From Chryseobacterium vrystaatense (lineage in GTDB: Bacteria; Bacteroidota; Bacteroidia; Flavobacteriales; Weeksellaceae), in the NCBI RefSeq assembly GCF_000737765.1, contig NZ_JPRI01000003.1:372001-436000 (forward strand): a stretch of 64,000 bases of DNA. Reading direction: 5' to 3'. The position numbers were made by a program, and so were the translations under genes. Below, piece by piece: positions 53,101 to 61,236 of the stretch. Under the pieces are notes generated by a model. It made no database searches. It worked only from the letters and a program-made list of their open reading frames with translations, and was not told the DNA's origin. Every line of letters starts with the position of its first letter. Within the stretch, counting starts at the first letter, position 1.

Positions 53101-54546
53101 GTTTTCGGGGAAAATACCATCACGCGTATCCCAATTAACCGATAGTCCCTGTGCAGTATCTACAACCTGGCAGTCAATAAATACCTGGGGAGTCTGGCTG
53201 ATGTTGTAATCTCCGATCTTTCCTTTTAATCCGGTATCGTCACCGGTATCCAGCAGTCCGATAGCGCTGGTTAATACCACCGGTAAGATGACCCTTCCGT
53301 TCTGCTGCTTTTTGGTCATTTCGCGAAGTACCTCAACTCCCGTAAATAAAGTATGATCCAGATCGTCAAACAGCTGGATATTCATATCTTTTGCCATTTC
53401 ACTGAATGCCTTTTGTTCCCTGCAATCCACTTCAAGCAAACTTACAGAAGTAAAATCACCCACAATCTGATGCACTTCCGGATGAAGAGGCATACGGTTC
53501 AGTACGGTAAGATTGAGGCAAAAATGAGCAGTCTCACTCCAGCGTTCCAATACGGAAGCATATACTGCCGCTACCGCTGAAGTAGGCGTAATGCCGTATG
53601 AATTGGCGGTGGTTTTAAAGTTTTCCCATTTCTGTTTCCCGATAAGAGTACTGTTTCGGGTAAAGTGATTGGATGAAGTGTTTTCACGACGGGAAGTCGG
53701 TAGATTAGGCCCCACTGGCAATGTTTCTACACGGTTGAGCCAATAATTCCGGTCTCTGGCGTAGGCTGCTGTTTCACGGACACCTCTTTCCGCGATAGCA
53801 TAATCCCTGAAACTCAGGCTTAATGGTGAAAGCTGCGTTTCGGGATTAAAATATAGTTTTTCAAATTCTGCCATCAGCATCCACATGCTGATCCAGTCTG
53901 CAATGAGGAATTCCATCGAAAAATGCAGGACAGATTCTTTTTTATCCGACTGCGTTGTCGTTACGGCAATATCGAATAACGGCCACTGTTCCGTATTATA
54001 TACACGGTGGCTCATCTTTTCGCGTACATTCGTAAGGCTATTAGTCTGTTCCGGAATCGCTAACATGGAAACATCCTGATAACTTACCTTAAAACGGGGC
54101 GTTTCTTTCTGAATAGTCTGAAACCCCTGATTGCTCACCGTAGCTCGTAGCATTTCGTGTCTTTGAACCAAGGTGTTCCAGGTGTTTTCAACAAGCCCGT
54201 GGTCCAAAGGGTTATATTTTAATTCCATATAAAGATGGCAGGCTACACCACCATATCTGAAGCCCGGATTTCTTCCCAGAAGGTAGGCCGACTGTACGTC
54301 GGTAAGAGGAAACGGTTTATAACGGTTTGGCAGGTCATCATTTATGGTAATGGCTTTCTTCTCTGCTTCCAGATAGTCAAGGATTTGAGTCTTATTTTCC
54401 TTGAGCAGTTCAATATCATGGGTTTCGATTACTCCTTTCGGAGCTTTAAATTTTAATTTTCCATCTTCTGTCCAAAGCTGAATTTTCTTTTTTCGCATGC
54501 TGTTCATCAGCTCCTGAACATCAACCGATTCTATATATGTCGTCAT
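50140..54546 (-). CDS. NRPS: TubC dock-Cy-A(Cys)-PCP-TE termination module
   Basis: 1468 aa. Order: TubC-type docking domain (about 8-60, KKKIQLWTEDGKLKFKAPKG), heterocyclization (Cy) domain (about 70-520), adenylation domain (about 545-1040, TSGSTGEPKG near 687), PCP (phosphopantetheine Ser1092 in FGADSLIS) and a C-terminal thioesterase (about 1190-1460, Ser1246 in GYSIGSM, His1446 in EGDHLGCV). The Cy motif is Glu212-x4-Asp217-x2-Ser220 in place of the usual D-x4-D-x2-S. The A-domain pocket reads FDLSVYDIF, VWNTAPAL, LLSGDW, LGGATEASIW, equal to the cysteine code D-L-Y-N-L-S-L-I-W by eye. It should add and cyclise a cysteine, then release the product. Confidence 0.93.
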   Translation of the reverse strand: MTTYIESVDVQELMNSMRKKKIQLWTEDGKLKFKAPKGVIETHDIELLKENKTQILDYLEAEKKAITINDDLPNRYKPFPLTDVQSAYLLGRNPGFRYGGVACHLYMELKYNPLDHGLVENTWNTLVQRHEMLRATVSNQGFQTIQKETPRFKVSYQDVSMLAIPEQTNSLTNVREKMSHRVYNTEQWPLFDIAVTTTQSDKKESVLHFSMEFLIADWISMWMLMAEFEKLYFNPETQLSPLSLSFRDYAIAERGVRETAAYARDRNYWLNRVETLPVGPNLPTSRRENTSSNHFTRNSTLIGKQKWENFKTTANSYGITPTSAVAAVYASVLERWSETAHFCLNLTVLNRMPLHPEVHQIVGDFTSVSLLEVDCREQKAFSEMAKDMNIQLFDDLDHTLFTGVEVLREMTKKQQNGRVILPVVLTSAIGLLDTGDDTGLKGKIGDYNISQTPQVFIDCQVVDTAQGLSVNWDTRDGIFPENMIDDMFSTFEMLLNQLAETPEFWSKKELVSLSDRQQLERNQLNHEFATLPEALLHEPVMIHFKTLPEKTAVVDQYGSFTYKDIEQKAAAIALQLKQLGCREQDKVAITLPKSHHQVTSVLAALALGGVYVPIDLNQPAERRTKIIKNAGIRYVLTSDEISQQGYGAEDDVHIIAVDTLQNHTETDLEDISSKTKQNPSAPAYVIYTSGSTGEPKGVVISHLGAMNTIEDINRRFNIDEKHSVLALSQLGFDLSVYDIFGILGLGGTIIYPQPDRQRDPSHWLELMQNQKITVWNTAPALMQMFVNFLETEKQEVSTSLSHFRLALLSGDWIPLNLPDTLKQMVPSVQLISLGGATEASIWSNFHIYKGLQPDWNSIPYGRPLSNQGFRILDEQMRDCPEWKSGDLFITGSGLALEYFNDPDLTNERFFPHPADAERMYKTGDLGRYTPGGEIEFLGRRDKQVKIRGHRIELGEIESALTDHPEVSNAVVIAKTNTENSKIKTLFGFIVPATDQSEGYFTSELLQFLGKKVPSYMVPSHIQLVDKIPVTVNGKVDVKKLEDLCVFETEKNAAGNQDFKDELEKTIHDLWCSSLGTDNIGKHQNLNDFGADSLISAQMAGKLRDIFTGKGSSNLTFDLILRQILTSPTIADLADFFRDHEHNAGTQKKNEESKKATRIGTLTHFGGDPSGIHRIILHAGGGTLERYKHLIREMVNQQSGAVYGISVGDFDAYCSIESDELVERIADDYCTSIIENGAKKIQLIGYSIGSMIAVEMARRLSEKGIEVIDLCIIDAIRVPFKVYDDLFIEFRFLPNLGITPADAGFGEMNGNIFMEWVTRTLQENRNELPEESIFTMQGSKELIQASSVFNHMKAVSQSDRFDAYLNAMKNLSGREMPKEMLERTYSTFAQNFKASRFVSPPYFGDIRYFKAKDQRTTTATGINDDIVELWSEISIGKLHITVIEGDHLGCVGEEYAPDLAVHLGKISDQ

Positions 54547-54590
54547 ATAAAAATACTAGGGTTATTACTATTATTTGATTTTCAACCGGA

Positions 54591-55718
54591 TTAGTTTACA
54601 CTTACTTCTTCCGGCTCGGCTGGAATTTTTCCGGCAAGTTCCATCAGTGTACTTGCTTCTATCTGCTCATATGATGCATCAGGTTTTAATGTCGGAGATC
54701 CTAAAGCGTGGGTCAGATCATGCCATAAACGGGTACATAATAATTCCAGATGAGCTCGCTGTTCCGGTTTTTTTTCGCCTCTGATGAAACTTTTCATCAT
54801 TTGCAGGTCTTTTCCAATGGCTCTTGGCCACTGTTTCTGAAGGATTTCCTGATAAGTTGGGGGGAATTCAGGCCCCAAAATCAGGGTACTTTTCTCATTC
54901 AGATGATTCTCGGAAGAAACATTTTTCAACAATTCATTATGTGGAATGTGGAGTTGGGTTTTCCATACCACCGGGCCGTGCGTATCTGTCAGAGACAAGG
55001 TGCCTCCAGAAGAACCGATCGAAATGGTGTGTAATAAATGCTGATGGTTATCAGGGTCATTAGGATTCACTTCATTATGGGCACGAAGGGTAAGAGGCAT
55101 TCCTCCCCATTCACCTACAAGAATTTGAAAAGGGCCTGAATCTTTTACAACATGATGGATGTTCAGCGGTCTCGGGTTGGGAAGAAGATCAATCATCATC
55201 TGCACCATCGGAAACGATACCTGAGTAGCCAATGCTATATCAAGATAGACTGCTTTTTTTGTTTCAAAAAGATGCTTTGCTACTTCAGCAAACCTTTTAA
55301 AGGCGGGTACATGGACGTATAAGTTCCCTGTAATGAAATGTACATTATTCGATTTTGCTGTCCGTAGACAGGTTGCCAGGTCGTTGTGGTGAATAGGGTG
55401 CTCCTGTATCACATGGATTCCCTTTTCCATACAGTAAAGGGCAAATTCGGTTCCCTTACCACCCATTACTCCTGAACGAAGAATGATGCAGGCCAGATCA
55501 ACTTCATTAGGGTCAATTTCACTGATGTCATTTAAAAGAGGTATATTGTAAGCCTCAGCACATTTTTTTGACCTTTCGCTGCCACCTGCTATCAGAGCTG
55601 TGATTTCAAATTCATCAGATAGTCTGCTGAGTGCCTCCAGATAAAACTGCCCGAAAGTAGATCCAAAAATAACCGTTTTTATTTTTCCTGATGTATAGTT
55701 TTCTTTGTTATTGTTCAT
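54591..55718 (-). CDS. Thiazolinyl imide reductase
   Basis: 375 aa. NAD(P)H-dependent reductase of the PchG/Irp3 family that reduces a carrier-bound thiazoline to thiazolidine. A Rossmann-like N-terminus (KTVIFGSTFGQFYLEALSRL) is followed by CIILRSGVMGGKGTEFALYCMEKGIHVIQEHPIHHND, whose EHP segment is a hallmark of this family, and by GNLYVHVPAFKRF, typical in pyochelin and yersiniabactin reductases. Lies between the saccharopine-dehydrogenase-like gene and the TE-containing NRPS. Clear sign that the product carries a reduced sulphur ring. Confidence 0.92.
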   Translation of the reverse strand: MNNNKENYTSGKIKTVIFGSTFGQFYLEALSRLSDEFEITALIAGGSERSKKCAEAYNIPLLNDISEIDPNEVDLACIILRSGVMGGKGTEFALYCMEKGIHVIQEHPIHHNDLATCLRTAKSNNVHFITGNLYVHVPAFKRFAEVAKHLFETKKAVYLDIALATQVSFPMVQMMIDLLPNPRPLNIHHVVKDSGPFQILVGEWGGMPLTLRAHNEVNPNDPDNHQHLLHTISIGSSGGTLSLTDTHGPVVWKTQLHIPHNELLKNVSSENHLNEKSTLILGPEFPPTYQEILQKQWPRAIGKDLQMMKSFIRGEKKPEQRAHLELLCTRLWHDLTHALGSPTLKPDASYEQIEASTLMELAGKIPAEPEEVSVN

Positions 55719-55729
55719 GTTTTTAATCT

Positions 55730-56827
55730 TTATAATGTCCCTTCCTCTTCAAATGAAAGTTCTTCGATAGAATGGTCAATGATTTGAATACTGTGTGTGG
55801 AATCTGTTTTTTCAAGGTGATCCATGACGTAACCGACATCCTCAATGGAAGCGGTGTGATGGAGCCCGGGTTTTACTTTACCTTCCAGAACAGCCTTTAC
55901 AATAATCGCTGCTATTTTTCCACAGAAAGGAATGATTTGTCCGATTTCGTAAACGGCAGTTTTTACCTTTTCTTCCCCCTCTGATTCCCCGGTCAGCTGA
56001 ACCATGATGATGAAATAAGGACTTCTCCCAAGGGTATCCATTTCTACCGCAAAGCATAGTTTTTCAATCATGGCTTTGGGATTCGTTTTGTATTCAAAGC
56101 TGGCACTGTCGAGTGCTGCAATTGATTTTTCTCCCTCCACGGCAGCATACCATTCTCCGTTGTCGAGTTCAAGTCTTTGAGCTACCAGATGGGTTTCATC
56201 GTCAAAGAGGGGAAATAAGGTAATCTCTCCCGGGAAAAAGGGAAGTGTAATCCCGCTTTTTCGTGGCAATACATTGGGGACGATTCCATTTCTCCAGGCA
56301 GCACGCGGTGCATGATTTGGATGCAGTGCCCCTTCCAGATAATCTTCTGCCCCGGCAGTTGAAATTTGCCCGGAAGTACCGTAATAACTAAGCAATGAAT
56401 GAACTTTATGAAACTGCCTGCCCAACCATATGGGGAAAAGTCCGGAAAACCCTGGTGTTGCTCCCGCCGCAAATACGATTGTATGGTCTCCGGTATCAAG
56501 CGGATCACTTTCATAATTGTTGTCTATTCCCGCATCCACCATATTGACATGATGCTGTAAACATATTTTGGCAATGCGTCTTGAATAGCGATGCGATGGT
56601 GCAGCACAATTCAGGATCAAATCACATCCGGCAATAAAACCGGCAAGACTTTCGTCATCTTCTACATCTACTTTTTCCCAGATGGCTCCAGGTAATAAAT
56701 CAGACTGTTTTGCCTTTCCTTTCTCTGGATTTCTCCCTCCGATTTTCAGTGGACCAATACCGTATTGCTGCAGGGTAAGGCAGGCATGATGGCCTACTTC
56801 TCCGTAACCTCCTATTATTCCTATCAT
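55730..56827 (-). CDS. Saccharopine dehydrogenase-like reductase
   Basis: 365 aa. Rossmann fold at the N-terminus with GGYGEVGHHACLTLQQYGIGPLKIGGRN, then DLILNCAAPSHRYSRRIA and VDAGIDNNYESD as in saccharopine dehydrogenase-family proteins (SDR fold with C-terminal dimerisation domain). Possible roles: reduction of an imine or release step in the thio-peptide pathway, or synthesis of an opine-like unit. The neighbouring genes overlap or touch (2 nt from the NRPS, 12 nt from the imide reductase), so it is an integral cluster gene. The exact reaction is not readable. Confidence 0.8.
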   Translation of the reverse strand: MIGIIGGYGEVGHHACLTLQQYGIGPLKIGGRNPEKGKAKQSDLLPGAIWEKVDVEDDESLAGFIAGCDLILNCAAPSHRYSRRIAKICLQHHVNMVDAGIDNNYESDPLDTGDHTIVFAAGATPGFSGLFPIWLGRQFHKVHSLLSYYGTSGQISTAGAEDYLEGALHPNHAPRAAWRNGIVPNVLPRKSGITLPFFPGEITLFPLFDDETHLVAQRLELDNGEWYAAVEGEKSIAALDSASFEYKTNPKAMIEKLCFAVEMDTLGRSPYFIIMVQLTGESEGEEKVKTAVYEIGQIIPFCGKIAAIIVKAVLEGKVKPGLHHTASIEDVGYVMDHLEKTDSTHSIQIIDHSIEELSFEEEGTL

Positions 56828-56828
56828 A

Positions 56829-59800
56829 TTAAATTTCTCCTATTTCCATGGTTTCTAATTCCTGCTGCCATTTCAGGTGTTCTGTTTCTACCTTAGCGGC
56901 AACATCCTTTAACGTAGCTCCAAATAGCTCTCTCAATGACAAATTCACTTCAAACTGTTTCTTTACTTCTGAGAGAAAGCGGGTTGCTGACAGGCTGTCA
57001 CCTCCAATTTCAAAGAAAACATCATTTCTTCCTACTGCTTCCAATGCCAGCAGTTCTTTCCAGATGGCTGCGATGCCTTCCTCCGTTTTGCCGGTTGGAT
57101 TTTCAAAATCATCGGTACCTTTCCGGACATCTTCTTCTACCATAGTTTTTACAAGTTCTGCAAACGACTTTCGGTCTACTTTTCCATTGGCACTCAAAGG
57201 CATCCAGGGAAGGATAGTCAGTTTTTCAGGCATCATATGGGGTGGTAACAGTGTCTGAATGTGAGAAAGGATTTGAGTTTCCTTTAATTGATGACGCTCT
57301 TTGGGGCAGCTGGTGTCATACAAAATGGACGAGGAATCCTGGATATCTTTTGTCTGTACCTTTGAAAAACCAATTTTAAGAAAATAATTTTTCCATGATT
57401 CTTTATTTAACATAGGGCTAAAAGTTTCTCTGCGCTGAAGATCGAAGTGTTGGAATCCACGATCAATAACCCCCGAACTTACCAATGCTATGGGCATCAA
57501 CTGTTCAGCTTCAATAGCTAAAAGCCTTCCTCCCTTATTTAATAGCAGACTGCTTATAAACAATCCCTGATCAGGGCTAGGAAAGCGGTGTAATGTGTTA
57601 ATAGCAACTACAAAATCAAAATGATACCAGTAGTCTTCAGGGACCTGATTGTTTTTTAATTCAATGCCGTTTATCTGATAGCCAGCTTTTGACAGTCGCT
57701 CCGTAAAACTGCGAACCATCGCACGGCCTTCATCAATCACTGAGTATTCAATCTGGGTGACGTTAATTGCCCGAAGCATTTTTTCTGTTAAAACCCCCGT
57801 ACGACCACCCAGGATGGCTACCTTGACTGGTGTTTCAGATGAAGTTGCGGTCTGACTGATCTTTTCGGCAACGGATTCAATTCCTTTCAGGATACCCTTA
57901 TCGTGTGTGCTTAGTATTTCCGGAGATAAGAGATCATCATCCAGTAAAGAAACAGAGGGAATAGCATTGGACAGAATCTGACGAAGCATTTGTTTACGTT
58001 CATGCAGTTTCTCTCTGAATGTGTTCAGGAAAGGATCATCATTCTCAATAGGATTAAACTCAGCAGAAAAAAGGAGCTGGCCATCTCTTTCCGTTAAAAT
58101 ATTTTCTTCATGAAGCCAATTTAACCACATGTCTAATATGGCAGTGTGCTCAGGGCCAATGCCTGTTTCTGCAATTAATTGTGTTTGTAATTGTTTTATT
58201 TGAATCGGTAATGGATGTTTTAAAGAAGCATTTTTGGATTTATTGTAAGCACATTTTATGGTATGTTCTGATAAATCTAGTAATTCATACAGGAAAGTAG
58301 CTACCATCTGTTTTTGAATTTCGTATTCCTCTTTGAAAACTGATGAATTGGGAGTTGTCAACAGGTCATCAATGCGATCAGCTGACAGAATTTTTTCTGC
58401 CACTACGCCTGCCACCAAATGGGCAGAGTGATTGATAGATAGTACTGTTGCTGTAGCCTGGGCTACTCCGGGAAACGTTTTCAGTGCAGACTCTATTTCT
58501 CCGAGCTCAATTCTGAATCCATTCACTTTTACCTGATGATCGATGCGTCCTAAAAACTCCAGATTGCCATCCTGCCCGTAACGTCCAAGATCACCTGTGC
58601 GGTACCATCTTTCTCCATTAGCGGTAACGAAACGGCTATTGGTAAGTTCCTCGTTGTTCGTGTAACCTGAAGCGACTCCTTGTCCGCCAATCCATAATTC
58701 ACCGGTAATTCCATCAGGACAATCCATACCCAGATGATTCACCACTCTGTATTTTTGGTTGGCAAGAGGTTTTCCGTAAGGAATTGATTTCCAGTTTTGG
58801 CTGACTTCATTGACAGGAAAGAAATTAGACCAGATCGATGCTTCCGTTGCTCCTCCGAGGGCGATAAGCTGACAGTTCTCAGCTCTTTCTTTCATCCTGT
58901 CTTTCAAATCCAATCCTACCCAATCCCCCGATACTAAAACCAAACGAAGGCTGGACAGATCATTTTCTTCCGAGGAACTGAGAAGCAGCATGTCAAATAG
59001 GGCAGGAACTGAATTCCAAACAGTCACTTTATATTTTTCTACCAATCGAAGCCATAACGAAGCCTCTTTTCGTTCTTCCTCTTGAATAAGTACCAACGAT
59101 CCGCCTACCGCCAGCAATCCGAAAATATCATAAACTGACAGGTCAAAATCCAGGGCAGATATAGCTAAGGCACAATCTGAAGAGTTTACCTCAAACTTTG
59201 TATTGATATCCTGAATCGTATTCCAGGCAGCGGAATGGGTGATTTCCACTCCTTTGGGTTCCCCCGTAGATCCTGAAGTGAAAATGATATAGGCTAATTG
59301 ATCTACATTCACCTGTATAGGTGCATCTAAAGCTTGTACCTGAGATATTTTATCCAGATTAATAATGGTAATATGCAGTTCCTCTGCTAAAACTTTAAGG
59401 TGAGGAAAATCAGAAAGAGTTGAAGAATCGGTAACTATAAATTGTACTCCGGCTTTTTTTAATATTTTCTCCTGACGGCCTGACGGTTGTTCCACTCCTA
59501 TTGGAATATAAAGCGATCCGCTTCCTAAAATTCCCATGACGGCAATAATTTGCGATGAACCTTTAGGTAGTACAACAGCCGCACGGGTATTCTTTTTCGA
59601 ACCTTTGTTTACCAAAGCGCCTGATAGCTTTAACGCCTTGTTGGCCAGTTCTCCGTAACTCATTTGGCCAGGTTGATCTTTGTCCCAATAAAGAGCTGCG
59701 TTATGAGGATGTTGTAAGGCATACTGGAAAAAGGCCTGATGAATCAATTGTGGCTTAATTTCTGCTGAGGTCTGATTGACTTCATTTCTGACTATTCTTT

Positions 59801-60404
59801 CCTGCTCGCTTAAAAGATCCGGTAAAGGGTGTCTCCAGTCATTTTGCGATGACCAGTTCAGCAAATGGGTTTGTGTTTCAGCCAACGATTTTATCCTTTC
59901 TTCACTTAAAAAATCAGGATTAATATACCAGTTGATTTGCACATCTTCAGCAACTGTGATCGTGATAAGAACAGAAGGTGTGACCGTTGGAATTTTAAAA
60001 TCAGATGAGCCGTTGTGAACAATCACTGCAAATTTACTGGTCAACGATTCTGTTGCTTTGTTACTGTCGGAAGCCCCAGAATGATGCAGCTCATTGTAGT
60101 GTGTCAGAAAGCTGTGATTCGATCCTATATTTTCAGTAACTGAACCTAGCGGGATGGATGCAAAATCATTTTTGCTGATGATATTTATGTATTCGCCTCC
60201 TTCCTGATCCGGCAGATCAAGCCAGGTTTTTAATGAAAGTACGGCAGAAATAACCAATACACTTTCCGGCTGCAGGTTTTGTTCGGTCGAATGATCCCGA
60301 AGATTGTTCCAGGTTTCCGGGGAGATATGGATTTTTTCCATATACCACGTACCATCATGGATGATCTGGGATGTTGTTTTATAATGAATTGAATCTGTTG
60401 TCAT
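56829..60404 (-). CDS. NRPS: half-Cy-A(Cys, MT-like insert)-PCP
   Basis: 1191 aa. The first 205 residues resemble only the C-terminal lobe of a condensation/Cy domain (MEKIHISPETWNNLRDH..., later VLITITVAEDVQINWYINPDFLSEERIKSL); the donor lobe with the catalytic motif is missing. The adenylation domain (205-650, TSGSTGEPKG near 376) has the cysteine-type pocket FDLSVYDIF, VWNSVPAL, LVSGDW, LGGATEASIW. Between A8 (NGFRIELGEIESAL) and A10 (LSANGKVDRK) lies an insert (about 655-1040) with a degenerate methyltransferase fold: VAILGGRTGVLTEKML, VVAINTLHRFPSPDQG, LLNKGGRLLAIEAEQL. In PchE such an insert is an epimerase. The PCP Ser1137 is in IGGDSLSATRF. Confidence 0.9.
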   Translation of the reverse strand: MTTDSIHYKTTSQIIHDGTWYMEKIHISPETWNNLRDHSTEQNLQPESVLVISAVLSLKTWLDLPDQEGGEYINIISKNDFASIPLGSVTENIGSNHSFLTHYNELHHSGASDSNKATESLTSKFAVIVHNGSSDFKIPTVTPSVLITITVAEDVQINWYINPDFLSEERIKSLAETQTHLLNWSSQNDWRHPLPDLLSEQERIVRNEVNQTSAEIKPQLIHQAFFQYALQHPHNAALYWDKDQPGQMSYGELANKALKLSGALVNKGSKKNTRAAVVLPKGSSQIIAVMGILGSGSLYIPIGVEQPSGRQEKILKKAGVQFIVTDSSTLSDFPHLKVLAEELHITIINLDKISQVQALDAPIQVNVDQLAYIIFTSGSTGEPKGVEITHSAAWNTIQDINTKFEVNSSDCALAISALDFDLSVYDIFGLLAVGGSLVLIQEEERKEASLWLRLVEKYKVTVWNSVPALFDMLLLSSSEENDLSSLRLVLVSGDWVGLDLKDRMKERAENCQLIALGGATEASIWSNFFPVNEVSQNWKSIPYGKPLANQKYRVVNHLGMDCPDGITGELWIGGQGVASGYTNNEELTNSRFVTANGERWYRTGDLGRYGQDGNLEFLGRIDHQVKVNGFRIELGEIESALKTFPGVAQATATVLSINHSAHLVAGVVAEKILSADRIDDLLTTPNSSVFKEEYEIQKQMVATFLYELLDLSEHTIKCAYNKSKNASLKHPLPIQIKQLQTQLIAETGIGPEHTAILDMWLNWLHEENILTERDGQLLFSAEFNPIENDDPFLNTFREKLHERKQMLRQILSNAIPSVSLLDDDLLSPEILSTHDKGILKGIESVAEKISQTATSSETPVKVAILGGRTGVLTEKMLRAINVTQIEYSVIDEGRAMVRSFTERLSKAGYQINGIELKNNQVPEDYWYHFDFVVAINTLHRFPSPDQGLFISSLLLNKGGRLLAIEAEQLMPIALVSSGVIDRGFQHFDLQRRETFSPMLNKESWKNYFLKIGFSKVQTKDIQDSSSILYDTSCPKERHQLKETQILSHIQTLLPPHMMPEKLTILPWMPLSANGKVDRKSFAELVKTMVEEDVRKGTDDFENPTGKTEEGIAAIWKELLALEAVGRNDVFFEIGGDSLSATRFLSEVKKQFEVNLSLRELFGATLKDVAAKVETEHLKWQQELETMEIGEI

Positions 60405-60414
60405 TAGTCATGAA

Positions 60415-61215
60415 TTAAGATAGTGATTTTCTTGTTTGGGCAATGGTGTCTATCAGAGAATTCAGGTAGGTGGTACCCAGAGCCTGAATAAAAAAGTGAT
60501 GGCCTTCAAATTCCTTCACCTGAAATTTTTCAACAGTCACATCCTTCCAGTATTCCATGATCTCTTTATTGGCATCATCATGTGTAGCACAATGCGCTTC
60601 AATAGGAATTTGAAGCTTTTGTCCTGTATACTTTAAAGATTCATGCGTACGTAAATCTCCGCGTAATTGGGAAAGTGTCCACTGTAACATTTCCGGATGG
60701 TTTAATATAGCTTGCGGAGTGCCACCCATCTTTTTTATTTCCTCAATAATTTCTTCATCAGTACTGGTACTGCTCATAGGATTTGGATCCTTCATATGAG
60801 GAGCGTGGCGCCCGGCTACAATGAGTTTTTCAGGGAATTGAAATCCTCTTTCCTGAAGGGTATGAGCTGCCTGAAAAGCTACTGCTGCACCAAAACTATG
60901 TCCGTAAATAATGTAAGGTGAGCGTACAACCTTTGGAAATACGGATAAAAACCCCTCTACCAGTTCGTCGATGGAGGCTGCAGCGGGAGAAGTGATATGG
61001 TTGCCACGTCCTGGAATTTCAACCGGAATGAAATCTATGTCACCGGTATTTTTTGCAGCATCGCACCAGGTTCTGTACAAACTGGCGCCACTACCGGCTG
61101 AAGGAAAACAAAATACCTGAATACGCTCTTCTGCATGACTGAATGAGGTTCTGTTTTCATTTTCCTCACGTATTTTTCTATGGTTAAAAGGAAACCATTT
61201 TTGTAGAATGTTCAT
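60415..61215 (-). CDS. Type II thioesterase
   Basis: 266 aa. Removes stalled or wrong acyl groups from carrier domains of the NRPS. Alpha/beta hydrolase with CFPSAGSGASLYRTW, nucleophile Ser in IIYGHSFGAAVAFQAAH, acid region AHCATHDDANKEIMEYW and catalytic His in FEGHHFFIQALG. Sits between two NRPS genes with 10- and 21-nt gaps. The N-terminal 30 residues (FPFNHRKIREENENRT) are an extra polar stretch. Confidence 0.93.
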   Translation of the reverse strand: MNILQKWFPFNHRKIREENENRTSFSHAEERIQVFCFPSAGSGASLYRTWCDAAKNTGDIDFIPVEIPGRGNHITSPAAASIDELVEGFLSVFPKVVRSPYIIYGHSFGAAVAFQAAHTLQERGFQFPEKLIVAGRHAPHMKDPNPMSSTSTDEEIIEEIKKMGGTPQAILNHPEMLQWTLSQLRGDLRTHESLKYTGQKLQIPIEAHCATHDDANKEIMEYWKDVTVEKFQVKEFEGHHFFIQALGTTYLNSLIDTIAQTRKSLS

Positions 61216-61236
61216 ATAGTTTTAATTTGTATAGTT

